From: Globisporangium splendens
Taxonomy: Eukaryota > Oomycota > Peronosporomycetes > Pythiales > Pythiaceae
Reading direction: 5' to 3'
DNA length: 64,000 bases
Assembly: GCA_006386115.1 (NCBI GenBank)
Contig: VFIW01000016.1
Coordinates: forward strand, 625,185-689,184
The position numbers and the translations under genes were made by a program. A model generated the notes under the pieces. That model saw only the letters and a program-made list of their open reading frames with translations, had not been told where the DNA came from and did not search any database. How positions within the stretch are numbered: position 1 is the stretch's first letter; each line of letters begins with the position of its first letter. Of this stretch, positions 12,598 through 24,066 are shown in pieces.

Positions 12598-14435
12598 ATG
12601 GCGAAGAGCGATCGTAAGAAGAAGAGAGAGATTGTGGACGACTCGGAGACAGAGAGTGAGGCAGACACGCGCAGCCGCCGCCGCCGCGTTGCAGAGAGCG
12701 ATTTCGCTAGCGACCCAGCTGAGGATCTCAGCTCAATCAGCTTGGATGACGACGAGGAAAGCGGCGACGGTGGTCGCGCCAAGCGGGAGGTGAACATGCG
12801 GCTCGATGCTGCAAAATATAGTGCCGCTAGCGACGGTGACAGCGATGAAGAGAGCGGTGACGATGCACCGAATGCTGTGTATCGTGTCGGGGTGGGACAG
12901 ATCAAAGATGAGCAGGTGGACCGTGACTTGTTTGGCGACGATGAGGACGATGAAGACGAAGGTGACGAGAACATTGACGATATCAACAATGATTATAACG
13001 ACAACGAAGAAGACGAGGAGGAGGATCTGATGTGGAAGAGTGAGGGCGAAGACGCACGAGCATACGATGACGAGAGCACGGAAGAGGAGTCACGTCCTGC
13101 GAGCTCGAACATGCACAGCTTCACCGATGAACTGCTGATGAATAGTGAGTCGAATGGCGATGAGCACCTTTTGGAGAATACTGAGGATGCTGCTGACAAA
13201 CCGTTGCGTCTCAGTGGACAAGAAAGTTTCGACACGAGACTGTTGATGCGGAACATCCTCTCGAACCTGTCCACCCGTGAAAAAGCCGGGATAAGGCGCG
13301 GAGTGAGAGTGGTCGGACCGCCGATCCAAGAGCCGAATGCGCGTGTCGACGAGTTTAAGCGGTACGAGTGTTGATTGGCAGTGTCGTGCATAAAGACTCT
13401 CTGTCTGTAATTCTGATGTATGTGATTGACTGTGTATGTAGGAAATTCCGATGGCCAGTGCGCATGATCAACCTGCCAGCCAAAGAGTACGAATCTCGGC
13501 AAGCACACTCTACTTTATTGGCTTTGAAGAGTAGCTAACTGTGTGGCGCTTTGTGTATGTTTGTGTTAGTTTTTCTCAGGATCCGATGGAGATTTTCAAC
13601 GATTATGAGCTGCCCGTGAAGACGCCAGATACTGCAGCAAAAAATGCACCTCCAGGGCAAAAGCATCGTGTTCATGCCTCGCAGATCCCGAGAGCTGCGA
13701 GTGCATTTGCGCAACTTCCTTCTCCAGTCGTCGAAGCAGCTGCCGCATCCGTTCGGCTTTCGAGAAAGAGAAAGCGCTCGCATCCACATCCAGAAGACGC
13801 AAGAGAAGGAGATGGCATATCTGCCAAAAAGCTGACGAACCTCGCTCGCATCGGAACTCGGTTCGCAGACCGCTTTCTCGATTCCATGATCCGCGACAAC
13901 GCCGCAGTCTTGCAAGGAGAAGACAAGGACTATTTGCAGCGGAGCTGGTAAGAAAACGGATTCTTCATCCGCAGTCTTTTCCCTGTGAGTTTGAGTCGAT
14001 GATTGTGTGATGATGTTGGATTGTAGGAATCCACTGCCAGTGACGAGAAAACCAGTCGCGAATTGGCGTTTTGTGTTCGAAAACGCCATGAAGCACCATG
14101 CTCGCAACGGCAGCGCAAGCCAGGACACCGTGTGCCCACCACTTCGAAAAGCGTGAGCAGTTAGTTTGTGTTGTGGCTCAAAATATGTGTATTGCTGTAC
14201 ACCTGACTCCAATGTGTCTGTGTGTGCATGGTGAGAATCTAGGACCCTCGTGCGCATCCGGGATCGCCTCAAGAAACTCTATTCGCTTCCATGGACGACA
14301 GAGGACAACGAACTGTTGGCACGCGTTGATCGCTCTATTGACAGGTCACCGGCGAAGGCTGCGACGATGCCAGCAAATCAGCCACAAAGTCTAGACGGAC
14401 AGCCTAGCGAAGAAGGAAGAATACTCATGCTCTAG
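12598..14435 (+). CDS. Acidic, probably nuclear protein of unknown function
   Basis: Five exons (12598-13361, 13442-13486, 13570-13947, 14027-14152, 14243-14435) join in phase to about 501 residues. The N-terminal half is strongly acidic, with Asp/Glu runs around 12940-13090 and basic stretches such as KSDRKKKRE and RSRRRR. The C-terminal half is more ordered: KFRWPVRMINLPAK, KKLTNLARIGTRFADRFLD and a final RIRDRLKKLYSLPW. The composition resembles chromatin or ribosome-assembly factors, but I recognise no domain. The 45-nt exon 2 is unusually small; it is supported because it keeps phase and yields the non-repetitive block above. It converges on DRG1, 104 nt away. Confidence 0.8.
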
Positions 14436-14539
14436 CTCGTTCACCCAACACGCAGTCATATTTTGTTCTCAACGTCAAGAACAAAGCTCCCATTCGACCA
14501 GCAAACTGGTCGTATGAATCTTTCGCTTCCAGTGACTAC

Positions 14540-16467
14540 TTAGGTCTTCAACGCTTTCTTCTTGCGCTTGTACTTGTCAAAGTACGCCTGCACCTTCTGG
14601 TTGTAGTTCTTGTCACGCTTCTGCTGGTTCGCGGTCTTCACGATCACCTGAAGCACATCTTCATCCTCAAGAAAGTGCTCTTTGCCCACACGCTGAGGAT
14701 TGTACTTTGTGCTTGTCCCCCACACGAGCGCATAATTAAAGTTGTCGAGCATGTCCTTCGAAATCTATCAGAACGAAAAAGAACAACCATGTTAGCCACA
14801 ATTGGGAGAGTCTAGTCGCACAGTGGTGAAACGTACCGAAAGACACGCAGCCTGGACACTAACACCTCGTCGTTCAGAGGACAGAACCACAGGCTCTGCG
14901 AACTGTGGAGCCTCTCCACGACGCTTGGTGTACACACGCGTGAGCCCCATGTAGTCCCACATCTTCGAGAGCAACGTGTCGAAGTTGAGCTGTGCAGCAT
15001 AAAGGAGAAGGCGTTTTAGAGCTTTGACGCTATCACCCACGTTCGACGTGCACAGTGCTACTTACCGCTGGACGATCGCCGTGGGCACACGCGATCACAG
15101 TCGAGTACGGCAATCGCGCGAGCCGATCCACGTCTTCGATCGACACGACATCGATCTTGTTGTACACGTAGAGACACTTGATGTATTTGCGGTTGCCTTC
15201 GATCACATCGATGAATTCATCCGCCGACGCGTCTTCACGGAACAGCACTTCGCAGTTGTGAATCTTGTACTCGTGAAGGATTCGGTAGACCGTCTTGTAT
15301 GGATCGTCTCCGAGCTGCAGAGGAAAAATGCGCGAGAGTGTGAGAACGAATATAGAGACTCATCACATGATAGCGAGACTTGAGTCACAACACACCTTGG
15401 TCAGTTGGACGGTACTGTTGAAGGTGATACCACCGCCGTTCTTCTTGCGAAAGTAGATATCTGGAGGATTCTTGTTCAGACGCAAGCCCACCGTTTCCAG
15501 TTCGTTTTCCAGGATCTCACGGTGGCGGTTGCCTGCTTCGTGACCAGCATCCAGGACCATGAGGATCATATCCGCCGACTTCGCCACGGCAATGACTTCA
15601 CGGCCACGGCCCTTGCCGTGCGCAGCACCTTCGATAATACCAGGAAGATCCAAAAGCTAAGTAGAGTATCCAAGGTACGCGTTATGTCAGAAACCATGAA
15701 GACGCAGTACAGAGACCACGTTCATGCCAACACTGACCTGAATGCGGACGTCGTTGTAGATCAGGTTGCCAGGGATACACGTCAAGGTGGTGAACTCCAC
15801 GGCACTCGTCTCGGATTCCGTTTCCGTGAGCTGACTGAAAAGAGCAACCACGCATACAAATGCTGTTGTCAGTACCACCAACTCCTTCTAGATGCGTATC
15901 CCGTATCATAAGAAAGAAACGCACCTCAACATCGTCGATTTACCGACACTAGGAAAGCCAATCAGCGCAACACGACCATCTCCGCTCTTGGCGACATCGA
16001 AACCTGTTCGAAAGCAAATATTAGTATCCTGGTCACCTCCCAACCTTCACAATCAATTCAATAACCACATACCTTCGCCACCGCCGCCACCAGCAGCCTT
16101 GTCGCCCTCCAGAAGCTACCAAATTCCCATCAACAGAAGTCAGTTGCACGCACATCAACATCCACTGCAAACGCAAGCGTCGCGGACCTCAGTTCGCAGT
16201 TTTGCGAGCTTCGCCTTGAGCAACCCGAGATGGTGCTCGGTGGCCTTGTTCTTCTGCGTCCGTTTCATTTCATCCTCTGCATTACAAAAGAAAGATACAA
16301 CGTCAGCTATGTCCATTGCACCAACTCAGCAACAGTCGTCTTCTGTGCGCACTCCACGCGTCAAAGTGACACCTCCGCTGCAATGACAGAGAACAGTAAC
16401 TGCACACAATACACGCACGCTACACAGTGTACACACCGATCTCCTTGATCTTGTCGATGATCCCCAT
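14540..16467 (-). CDS. DRG1: Developmentally regulated GTP-binding protein 1 (DRG1 family)
   Basis: Nine small exons: 16467-16437, 16276-16188, 16115-16073, 16003-15925, 15834-15738, 15656-15396, 15314-15066, 14989-14837 and 14764-14540. They sum to 1227 nt (about 408 residues). The protein starts [20 protein letters not shown], typical of DRG. G1 is GFPSVGKS, G3 is [18 protein letters not shown], and G4 is NKID at about 15145. The C-terminal TGS-like domain follows ([16 protein letters not shown]), ending in a Lys-rich tail. DRG1 binds ribosomes with its partner DFRP1/ZC3H15 and rescues stalled translation. A poly-Gly stretch (GGGGG) before the G domain is a local insertion. It is the most intron-rich gene in the window. 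Confidence 0.96.
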
Positions 16468-16938
16468 GGTTGCGGTCGATCCTTCCCGAGGCGGGCTCCT
16501 GCTTGAACGTCTGCTGCTTTCGCCGTCACCACTGCTGCATCAGCAGCAGCTTTCAATCCAGTGTCAATCAATTCAAAAACGAATTGATAAAATTGAATTG
16601 TGTCAAAATGATTGTAGAGTACCATGAACAATTTGTCAGAAGATACACTGATACAAATACCGTACTGCTCGCTTGAAGTCCTGTTTGCTTGGCAACCAAG
16701 CTGCATACGTCATCTTTTTCGGTCGTTGGCACGTGGCGGATGAAAAACCTACCCCTTCGTCCTCCACCTAGCATTTCAAGATCACCGATTGTTGCGTCCG
16801 ACGTCTAATTTCACATCTAAAACAACGGAGGGGCCACAAATAAAAGGGCTGGTTTGACTTGCATGCGCGTGCCATGCCGCAATCGACACCCGCACGTTCG
16901 ATTTTGACTTTCGTGGTGCACCAGGACGAAGGCTGAAC

Positions 16939-18090
16939 ATGTCCGCGACGGAGACCAAGAACGCTGCCGCAGCGCAGGGAAAAGGCTTCATCCCCTCCTT
17001 GCTCGTAAGACATGCTTCTGCACCTGCAGCGCAGTGTCTGTGTGTCATGTACTGACGTTGGCAATGTGTGTGAGCGCTCTTAGGGAGGTGCTGTTGCCGG
17101 AACCTCCGTTGACATTGCTCTCTTCCCACTAGACACGATCAAGACCAGACTGCAGTCTGCGGAAGGTTTCTTCAGAGCTGGCGGGTTCCGTGGTGTGTAC
17201 TCTGGGCTCTCAGCTGCAGCCGCCGGCTCTGCTCCTGGAGGTGAGTACGATGCGCAGTACACTCGAATTGGTATGCTTTGCGAGTGCTGAGCGAGTGACA
17301 TGCGGAATGCTTTAGGCGCCATGTTCTTCAGCACGTACGAGACGTCGAAGAACCTCATTGGCAAGTACTTCCCAGAAATCAAGCACTCTCCGTTTGCTCA
17401 TATGGCTGCTGCTGCAACGGGTGAAATGGTGCGTTCTGCTTCTGGATGCTTTGCTGAGTACGTATGTGTTCGAAGAGAAGTGCTCAGATTGATCGTATTG
17501 CTTGCAGTCTGCGTGCCTTGTGCGCGTGCCAACCGAAATCGTGAAGCAGCGAATGCAAACCGGCGTGTACAAATCTATTGGAGAAGCGGTCACTGGCATC
17601 CGTGCTGCTCAAGGCTTCTCGGGTTTCTACCGCGGGTACTGGAGTATGATTGCTCGTGAAATCCCATTTTCGTTCATCCAGTTCCCGTTGTGGGAAGGAC
17701 TGAAGGTAAGCAGTTGCGTTGTGGCTCTCTACCTTTCGACCAGCGTACTAATTACAACCCTTATCATTTTCACAGTACCAATGGTCTCAAAGTCAAAATG
17801 CGCCTGTCAGCTCTTTCCAGGGAGCTATCTGCGGCTCTATCGCTGGCGGCGTTGCCGCGTCCATCACGACGCCATTGGACGTCGTGAAGACCCGATTGAT
17901 GCTCGGAAAGGACGCCAAGGGAGTTCAGTACACAGGAACGGTCGACACGTTCACGCGTGTCTACCGAGAAGAAGGCATCAAGCGCTTGTTCTCGGGAGTG
18001 GGTCCACGCACCATGTGGATCAGTATCGGCGGCTTCGTGTTCTTCGGCATGTACGAGAAGGCGACCGAGACGTTTTCGACCGTGCTCTGA
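16939..18090 (+). CDS. SAMC: Mitochondrial S-adenosylmethionine carrier-like protein (SLC25A26/SAMC)
   Basis: Five exons (16939-17004, 17084-17240, 17316-17428, 17508-17705, 17776-18090) give about 282 residues, the normal size of a mitochondrial carrier. Three repeats each carry the Px[DE]xx[KR] signature: [22 protein letters not shown] and [11 protein letters not shown]. The order and the GFRGVYSG / GFSGFYRGY spacing fit the SAM carrier subgroup. The protein would sit in the inner mitochondrial membrane and exchange SAM for SAH. Substrate assignment is by family resemblance. It is divergent from DRG1, with 471 nt between the starts. Confidence 0.88.
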
Positions 18091-19017
18091 GCGCATCGAC
18101 ATAGAGAGAATGTGAGGCTGAAGCTTCATTATGCAAATAGATGCCTGTTTGTCTCTGCGTGCACTTGGTTGCATGAATCCATTATGTGGTCACATGGAAG
18201 GAGCGGGAGCGATTGCGTTACATTTTCTCACCGAGCAATCTTTAGCGCCGACCTTACCTTGGGTTGCAGGTTTCCTTTTTGGCGGACAAGAGTGCAAATG
18301 CGGAATGCGGAATTGAAGTTGCGCCATCGGGTCGTTGGCGCGCTTCCATCAATCCAGTTCGCCGTTTTCTCACACTGCCTCCTTGGTTGCCTTTTTAGCA
18401 GGTGTCGCTCGCCCTCGCTCCTTCTTACCGTACGTAGGACCAGATCTAGTGGCATGGATGCCATTGTGGCCAACCGCATGGCCACTTGCCGCGAACGTTC
18501 AACATCATCGTCAGCAGTGCCTTCAAACCCTGTTCGCTTGCTCGCAATCCCCTAGCCCTCCCCTGTGGTTGCTTGTGCCTTCAAGCAGCAACTCCGATCC
18601 TTGCAAAACGGGTGGGTCGGGTTCTGCCGACTTGGTGCTGAATCAGTCAGACGGGTTTCATGATCTTTGGCCCATGTCGGTTCACACAGGCAAACTCGGT
18701 TGCTGATTCAAGGAAACGGGTTTCAGAGCGGGTAGGTTCCCTTTGTGGGTTTTGCGCAGAATTGTCTCATGCGGCCCGCGTCACCTAGTCGCCCCTGTCT
18801 GTCGCGTGATTGCGAGATTGTGGAACTGAAGTGGCTTGCACGCTCGCGTAAGTCCGCCGCGTCGAAAGTGCCGAGCCAACTTCTGCATGTGACGCAATCG
18901 CGCGCCGCTGCTGCCCCGCGCTCATTCACTCATTCTCGAATCTGCGCGCTCAAGCACAAGCTTCTTCCCGCATTCACCCCAGACCCCCCTCCTCCCTCCC
19001 TCCCTCACACATCTACA
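18091..19017 (+). other. Intergenic region upstream of transaldolase
   Basis: About 0.9 kb with no supported ORF. It holds the promoter and a C/T-rich leader (about 18960-19015) of the transaldolase gene. The upstream open frame in line with the CDS has no coding signature. Confidence 0.6.
18930..18936 (+). promoter_or_regulatory. Initiator-like element of the transaldolase gene
   Basis: TCATTCT fits YCATTYY, and a related TCATTCA lies 8 nt upstream (18922). Transcription starting here would give a leader of about 85 nt containing a pyrimidine tract just before the ATG, as in highly expressed oomycete genes. Confidence 0.45.
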
Positions 19018-20019
19018 ATGAGCTCGCCAACCAAGAAGGTCAAGGAAGCGACCCAGCTGGACCAGCTGAAGGAGTTCACCACAGTGGTCGCTGACACCGG
19101 TGACTTCGACTCGATCGCCAAGTACAAGCCACAAGATGCCACGACCAACCCTTCGCTGTTGTACAAGGCTGCCACCATGGAGCAGTACGCGCACCTTGTC
19201 GACGACGCTGTTGCCTACGGCAAGGGTCTGGACGCGAGCATCTCGGAGAGCGAACGCTTGGGCTACATCATCGACAAGCTCTCTGTGAACTTCGGTCTGG
19301 AGATCTTGAAGATTGTCCCTGGCTACGTGTCGACTGAAGTTGATGCTCGTTTGAGTTTCGACAAGGAAGCCACGATCGCCCGTGCTCACCGCATCATCGA
19401 AATGTACGAGAAGGCTGGTATCAGCAAGGACCGTATCTTGGTCAAGATCGCGAGTACGTGGGAAGGTATCCAGGCGTGCAAGGAGTTGCAAGCTGAAGGC
19501 ATCTCGTGCAACATGACCTTGTTGTTCGGTTTCGCCCAAGCGGTTGGCTGTGCTGAAGCCAACGCCACCTTGATCTCGCCTTTCGTCGGCCGTATTTTGG
19601 ACTGGCACAAGGCTAAGACTGGCAAGTCGAGCTACGAATCCCACGAAGACCCTGGTGTCATTTCGGTGAGCAAGATCTACCAATACTACAAGAAGTTCGG
19701 CTACAAGACCGTTGTCATGGGCGCCAGTTTCCGTAACGTTGGTGAAATCACCGAGTTGGCTGGCTGCGACCGTCTCACCATCTCGCCAAACCTTTTGGAC
19801 GAATTGAGCAAGAGCACCGAGCCAATTTCCCGCAAGTTGGACGAAGAAAGCGCCGCCGCCAAGTACACTGGCGAGAAGGTGTCGTTCAGCGAGAAGGACT
19901 TCCGTTTGAGCTTGAACGAAGACGCCATGGCCACTGAGAAGCTTGCTGAAGGTATCCGTGGCTTCAGCGCCGACATCGTCAAGTTGGAAGGCATCTTGAA
20001 GGCGAAGTTGAAAAACTAA
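19018..20019 (+). CDS. TAL1: Transaldolase
   Basis: A single exon of 333 residues, the standard length for a class 1 transaldolase. It swaps a dihydroxyacetone unit between sugar phosphates in the non-oxidative pentose phosphate pathway in the cytosol. Visible signatures: [13 protein letters not shown] and [12 protein letters not shown] at the N-terminus, the Schiff-base Lys in [14 protein letters not shown] (about residue 143), [30 protein letters not shown] and [10 protein letters not shown]. The start is chosen because homology begins there; the open frame upstream to 18745 is non-coding. Codon use is much more biased (mostly C- or G-ending, AAG for Lys) than in neighbouring genes, and there are no introns, which fits high expression. 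Confidence 0.98.
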   Translation: MSSPTKKVKEATQLDQLKEFTTVVADTGDFDSIAKYKPQDATTNPSLLYKAATMEQYAHLVDDAVAYGKGLDASISESERLGYIIDKLSVNFGLEILKIVPGYVSTEVDARLSFDKEATIARAHRIIEMYEKAGISKDRILVKIASTWEGIQACKELQAEGISCNMTLLFGFAQAVGCAEANATLISPFVGRILDWHKAKTGKSSYESHEDPGVISVSKIYQYYKKFGYKTVVMGASFRNVGEITELAGCDRLTISPNLLDELSKSTEPISRKLDEESAAAKYTGEKVSFSEKDFRLSLNEDAMATEKLAEGIRGFSADIVKLEGILKAKLKN

Positions 20020-20800
20020 GTTGCCAACGAGCCCTGCATACTGCTGGTATGCAATTGGTAGCACCGAGGTAACCACTTGGGGTCCATTCGCCTTGGAGTC
20101 CACAGATGTGAAGGAGCATGACATTGATCGGGGAGCCAAAAAATGAGCTTGATGGGACATGCATTTGAAACTCGTAAGTAGCAATCATCCCACCCAAACG
20201 TAACAGAAAAACTAGTTTTTATTTTGATCTATAAGCACTGCGCTTTGTCGTCACTTCATGAAATTTCTCTCTTTGAAGAGAGAGTGCGAATCGCGCTCTT
20301 CCTGAGTCAGGACAGCATGAGATCGTGCATGACCAACCACGTTCAACATGAACGCACGAATCAAGGTTGATGGTTCGCAAGATACGTTGCCCCTATGACT
20401 TGCATCCGATCTCATCCCGCACGTGAGAGACTAGCAGCAGAAAGCTGCATGAAGCCAGGATAACTCATACAATTGCATCTTGCTTGCATTCCCTTGTGCA
20501 TTCAGCTTTCCATCACCACTCCCCAGTCACATGATTGCGCTCTGATACCAGAGCAATGAAGACACTTGAATGACTCAATGACGTCTCTTCACAGAAACGT
20601 ACTTAATATAACCAGTGCAGTATGCACACCAATGCACTGTTTGTATCCTTCAAAGTGTGAAACACTTTGCACACTCGAACTTACTCGGATGCGAGTTGGT
20701 GTGACCCACACTGGTTGATCAGACGAGACTCGGCGCAAAGGCAAGCAGAAAGCAAGCAGAAAGCAAGCGCCCGAAGACGTGGTCGCCGCGCCGTCCCACA
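20020..20800 (+). other. Intergenic, transaldolase 3' side
   Basis: No gene is supported. The stretch from 20667 is in frame with the zinc-finger pseudogene, but it is Arg-rich and shows no recognisable domain before about 20940. Confidence 0.5.
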
Positions 20801-20879
20801 CCGTTGCGGCGCCGCCGAACGACGAACGTATGAGCGAGAACGCATCGCCTGCTGTCAGCGAGGGCGTCAGCAACGCAAG

Positions 20880-21527
20880 CGCCGGCGACGACGGCGCCGA
20901 GACTCAGGCGAGGAGGACGATGACAGCTGCGACAACGACGATAAAGTAGATTTTGGTCGCTGCGCTGCGTGCAACCGCGTGAACCCTCAGTACATGTCGA
21001 CAAATCGGGTGACGGGCGCTCCATCTGTGCCGGTGTGTGATGTAAAGTGCGAGACCAAGTAATTGGCGTCGAAGGGGAAGGTTCCCACGGTATCTGCCAC
21101 TACGACTATAAAGGCTCGAAAGCACGTTGTGGAAGCTGATGCTGCTGGTGAGGACGGTGAGTCTGCGGGTGCGGCTGAAGATGGTGGTGAAGGTGGATAT
21201 GTGCGCTGCTTTATGTGCAATCGTGTGAGTCCACAATATATGCCGACAGATCAGGTGAAGAAAGTGCCTTGTGTGCCCGTTTGTAGTGCGGCGTGTGAGG
21301 CAAAACTACTGGCTTTGAAAGGAAAGAAGGCTCCTGCTAAGAGCGTAACGTTATCAAAAAAGCATGATCGAGAGACGACGAGTGCTCCTGTCGAAGATGA
21401 TGTTACTGCTGAGATCGATCCACCTGAGCCTGAACGTGTTGTGTGCTAAATGTGCTTTATGCCTGACCCCGAGTTCGATTCGCCCGATCGATTCCCCAAG
21501 AAAGCCCCTCCCGTTGAAGGTTTGTGA
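20880..21527 (+). pseudogene. Broken tandem duplicate of the zinc-finger N-terminus of the next gene
   Basis: One reading frame encodes three copies of the Cys finger found in the 21824 gene: CAACNRVNPQYMS...VPVCDVKC (about 20961), CFMCNRVSPQYMP...VPVCSAAC (about 21210) and a partial MCFMPDPEF (about 21450). Two TAA stops interrupt it at 21060-21062 and 21447-21449. Both fall where the intact gene has a Tyr codon (EEKYLASKG and VCYMCHM). A TGA at 21525 ends the frame. No counterpart of the enzyme or PHD part follows, so this is a 5'-only duplicate that has decayed. It might still give a short finger peptide, since each segment is open for more than 100 codons. Confidence 0.7.
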
Positions 21528-21823
21528 ACGTTGCGTTTAACCATCCATTCGCATTCTCGAAGTTCACATGAGCCTTTGTGAACTGCACGACAGTTTTCCG
21601 AGTTTGGAGTTGCACGGACTTAAGTGAGTATTTGCAGCTCTACCAGTCTTTTCGTACTTATGAGGTTTCCTACAGTACCCGACAAGAGTTGATTGGGTGA
21701 AACTCTGCCTCTCAGTCCTCGAACTGCAAGCCGAGTTCCCGCCTGAAAAGCGCCAAAAGCATCCATCCTGCCAGACCCACTTGTCGACGCGCGCGCGTTT
21801 AGTTAGGAGAGAAGAACAGAGCG

Positions 21824-23827
21824 ATGGCGACGACGGCAGACGACGAGTTTGAGCTCAGCACGTGGTTCAACAGCGTCTCCGACAAGGAGAACGGCCTCAA
21901 CGGCGTGCTCGCCGCCAAGAGCTTCCGCGAGTGCAGCGGCGACAGCAAGCGCGACGACCGGAACGACACGCCGGATCCGTCCGTTTGCTACATGTGCCAC
22001 ATGCCTGGGCCGGAGTACATGTCCTCCGACAAGATCCGCAAAGCGCCGTCAGTGCCCGTGTGCTCGGAAGAGTGCGAAGAGAAGTATTTGGCGTCGAAAG
22101 GGCTGCGTCCAGCGCTGAAGAAGGAGAAGAAGCGAAAGCAAGACGAGGAAGAGGACGATGATGGTGACGGTGAAGAAGAAGAAGTAGACTATGCGCATTG
22201 CTACGTGTGTGAGCGCGACGGCCCAGAGTACATGTCGACGGATCAAATGAAGAATTTCCCCTCGGTGCCGGTCTGTGGCGTGGAGTGCGAAGCGGTGTAC
22301 CTGAAGTCAAAACATAAGAAGAACACAAAGCAAAGTGACAAGGCGACGCCGCCGAAGAAAGCCAAGAAGGAGAACAAGGATGGCGCCGCAAAGCGCTCGC
22401 TGAGCTTCTTGGAGGACCACCTGCTCGAAAACGACGACAGCAAAGGATACAAGAGCTGGTGGCTTCGCGCGCTGACGTTTTACGACTTTGTGTACCAACG
22501 GCACGCCATGTGGCACAGGTATGGTCCCACTTCCCCGTGGCATGCCGATTTGAATTTTCGAATGCTAATCCTGTGTGGCGTTTGTGTTGCACTGCTGTGA
22601 ATTAGCTACACCTACACGCCAGACTTGCCGAACGTGGACCCAGCTCTGACGAAATTTGGTATGTGGTTGCTGAATCTGGAGGTCACGAGTCCAGTGTGTG
22701 GGCTAATGAAATGCACGACTTTTGTGTCTGTAGCAACGTGGAATATTTACCGTGAGTTAGACCGGACCACTGCATATTTGCGCAAGAGCGTGCTGCGATG
22801 GCAAAAGGCGCATCAGGACCGCCGCAGCTTGCGCGAGATCCTGTGGATGGCCGTCGTGTTTCGATTCTGCAACAAGATTGAGACGTTCTATGATGTCCAG
22901 GGCATCCCAAAATCGGATGAATTCAAAGCGTTCAAGAAACGGTATGCACTGCCTTTATATGTGTTTATTTGTAATTTGACATTTGACAACAGAGAGTATT
23001 TACACATTTTACCTCTTTTGATGCCGCCGTTTAGCTTGTCGTCGTTAGTGAAGAAGAAGCCAAACACAGAAATCCTCGCCGGAGACCGCGACATGAACGT
23101 GGCCACTTATCTCCAGACGTTGGAAGACTTTTTGGACAATCTGGACCAGTGCACGTCCAAGGTGAAGAGCTGCACGACGATCAAAGAGATCTTTGAAGCG
23201 CTCCGAAATTTCAACAGCAATGCGCTCGGATCGTTCACCTGCTGGCAAGTCGTCTGCGATTTGATGGAGTTGAATATATTGCCGGAAGGCGTCGTGGAAG
23301 GTGACTTCATCTGGATGACCGCGGACGCGAAGCAGAGTCTGGTTCAGATCTTTGGTCAGCGCCGAGCTCGACCATCTGAGTTTGTGTCTCTTGCACGCAT
23401 CTTGCAGCAGCGACAAGCTCAGGGATTTAAAGCGCTTCAAGTGGAGTTCCCATACTTCATGGACCAGAAGTTGAACTTGAAGAACATTGGGCATGCTCTC
23501 CACGGCTACCAACTGTATCGCGATATCAAGCTTTACCAGAACAACCGATTTGTTGGCGCGACGGCTCCTGGAAAGTACGTGTCGCGATCTGTGCTGAACG
23601 ACCAGGAACCGTGCGAAATCTGCTCGAGCGACCAGGACGATCTGCTGCTTTGTGATCTGTGCCACCGCATGTTTCACACGGAATGCGACAATGTCGTGGA
23701 GGTGCCTCCAGCATCATGGGTGTGTCATGATTGCAAGAAGCTGTCGAATTACCAGGTTGTTGGCCTGGTTGAGACCCCCGTAAAAGCAGCCACAACAACC
23801 GAGCCGACGGTGATTTCCATTGACTAG
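21824..23827 (+). CDS. Zinc-finger/HMUDK-helical-like/PHD protein, predicted to act on modified DNA bases
   Basis: Exons 21824-22518, 22606-22658, 22734-22941 and about 23035-23827 give about 582 residues. Two treble-clef-like fingers come first (C55-C58-C80-C84 and C126-C129-C151-C155), each with a PEYMS(T/S)D core, separated by acidic and Lys-rich linkers. Next is a helical domain: ALTFYDFVYQRHAMWHR, TWNIYRELDRTTAYL, AVVFRFCNKIETF and FTCWQVVCDLMEL. These match my memory of the 5-hmdU DNA kinase helical / alpha-glutamyl-putrescinyl-thymine pyrophosphorylase family (HMUDK_hel), which phages use to build hypermodified thymines. A C4HC3 PHD finger closes the protein (CEICSSDQDDLLLCDLC...WVCHDC, about 23611-23740). 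The usual GPG-type loop near the end of the helical domain reads TADAKQSL here. Nuclear location is inferred from the PHD finger. The last intron's acceptor is uncertain (22992 or 23034; both keep frame). Confidence 0.75.
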
Positions 23828-24066
23828 GCTTACTGACGCCTCGATACTGCGAGTTGGAAATTGTTTGCGACTTTCTTGAGACTGTAGGATTTGCAGTCAC
23901 AAGTTTGAACCTTGCGGAGCAGATGTGCTTTGTTCTCGCTTGTGTTCCATTGGCAGTATGTAATTAAACCCGACAGTTTACGTCCAACTTTTTCTTGATC
24001 TTCTCTTGTTGCGCTGCTAAAGTGAGATGCAGCTTAAGGCAGGTGGTCTTACAAACACACCTTAGT

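Noticed and set aside
18745..19017. N-terminal extension of transaldolase
   Set aside because: Homology begins at 19018; upstream codons look non-coding and include the likely initiator.
18922..20184. 420-codon ORF antisense to transaldolase
   Set aside because: Shadow of a highly codon-biased gene; no domain and no promoter.
20880..21527. TAA read as Tyr (code reassignment) to explain the broken finger copy
   Set aside because: TAA ends several intact genes here, such as those at 10695 and 20019, so the standard code holds.
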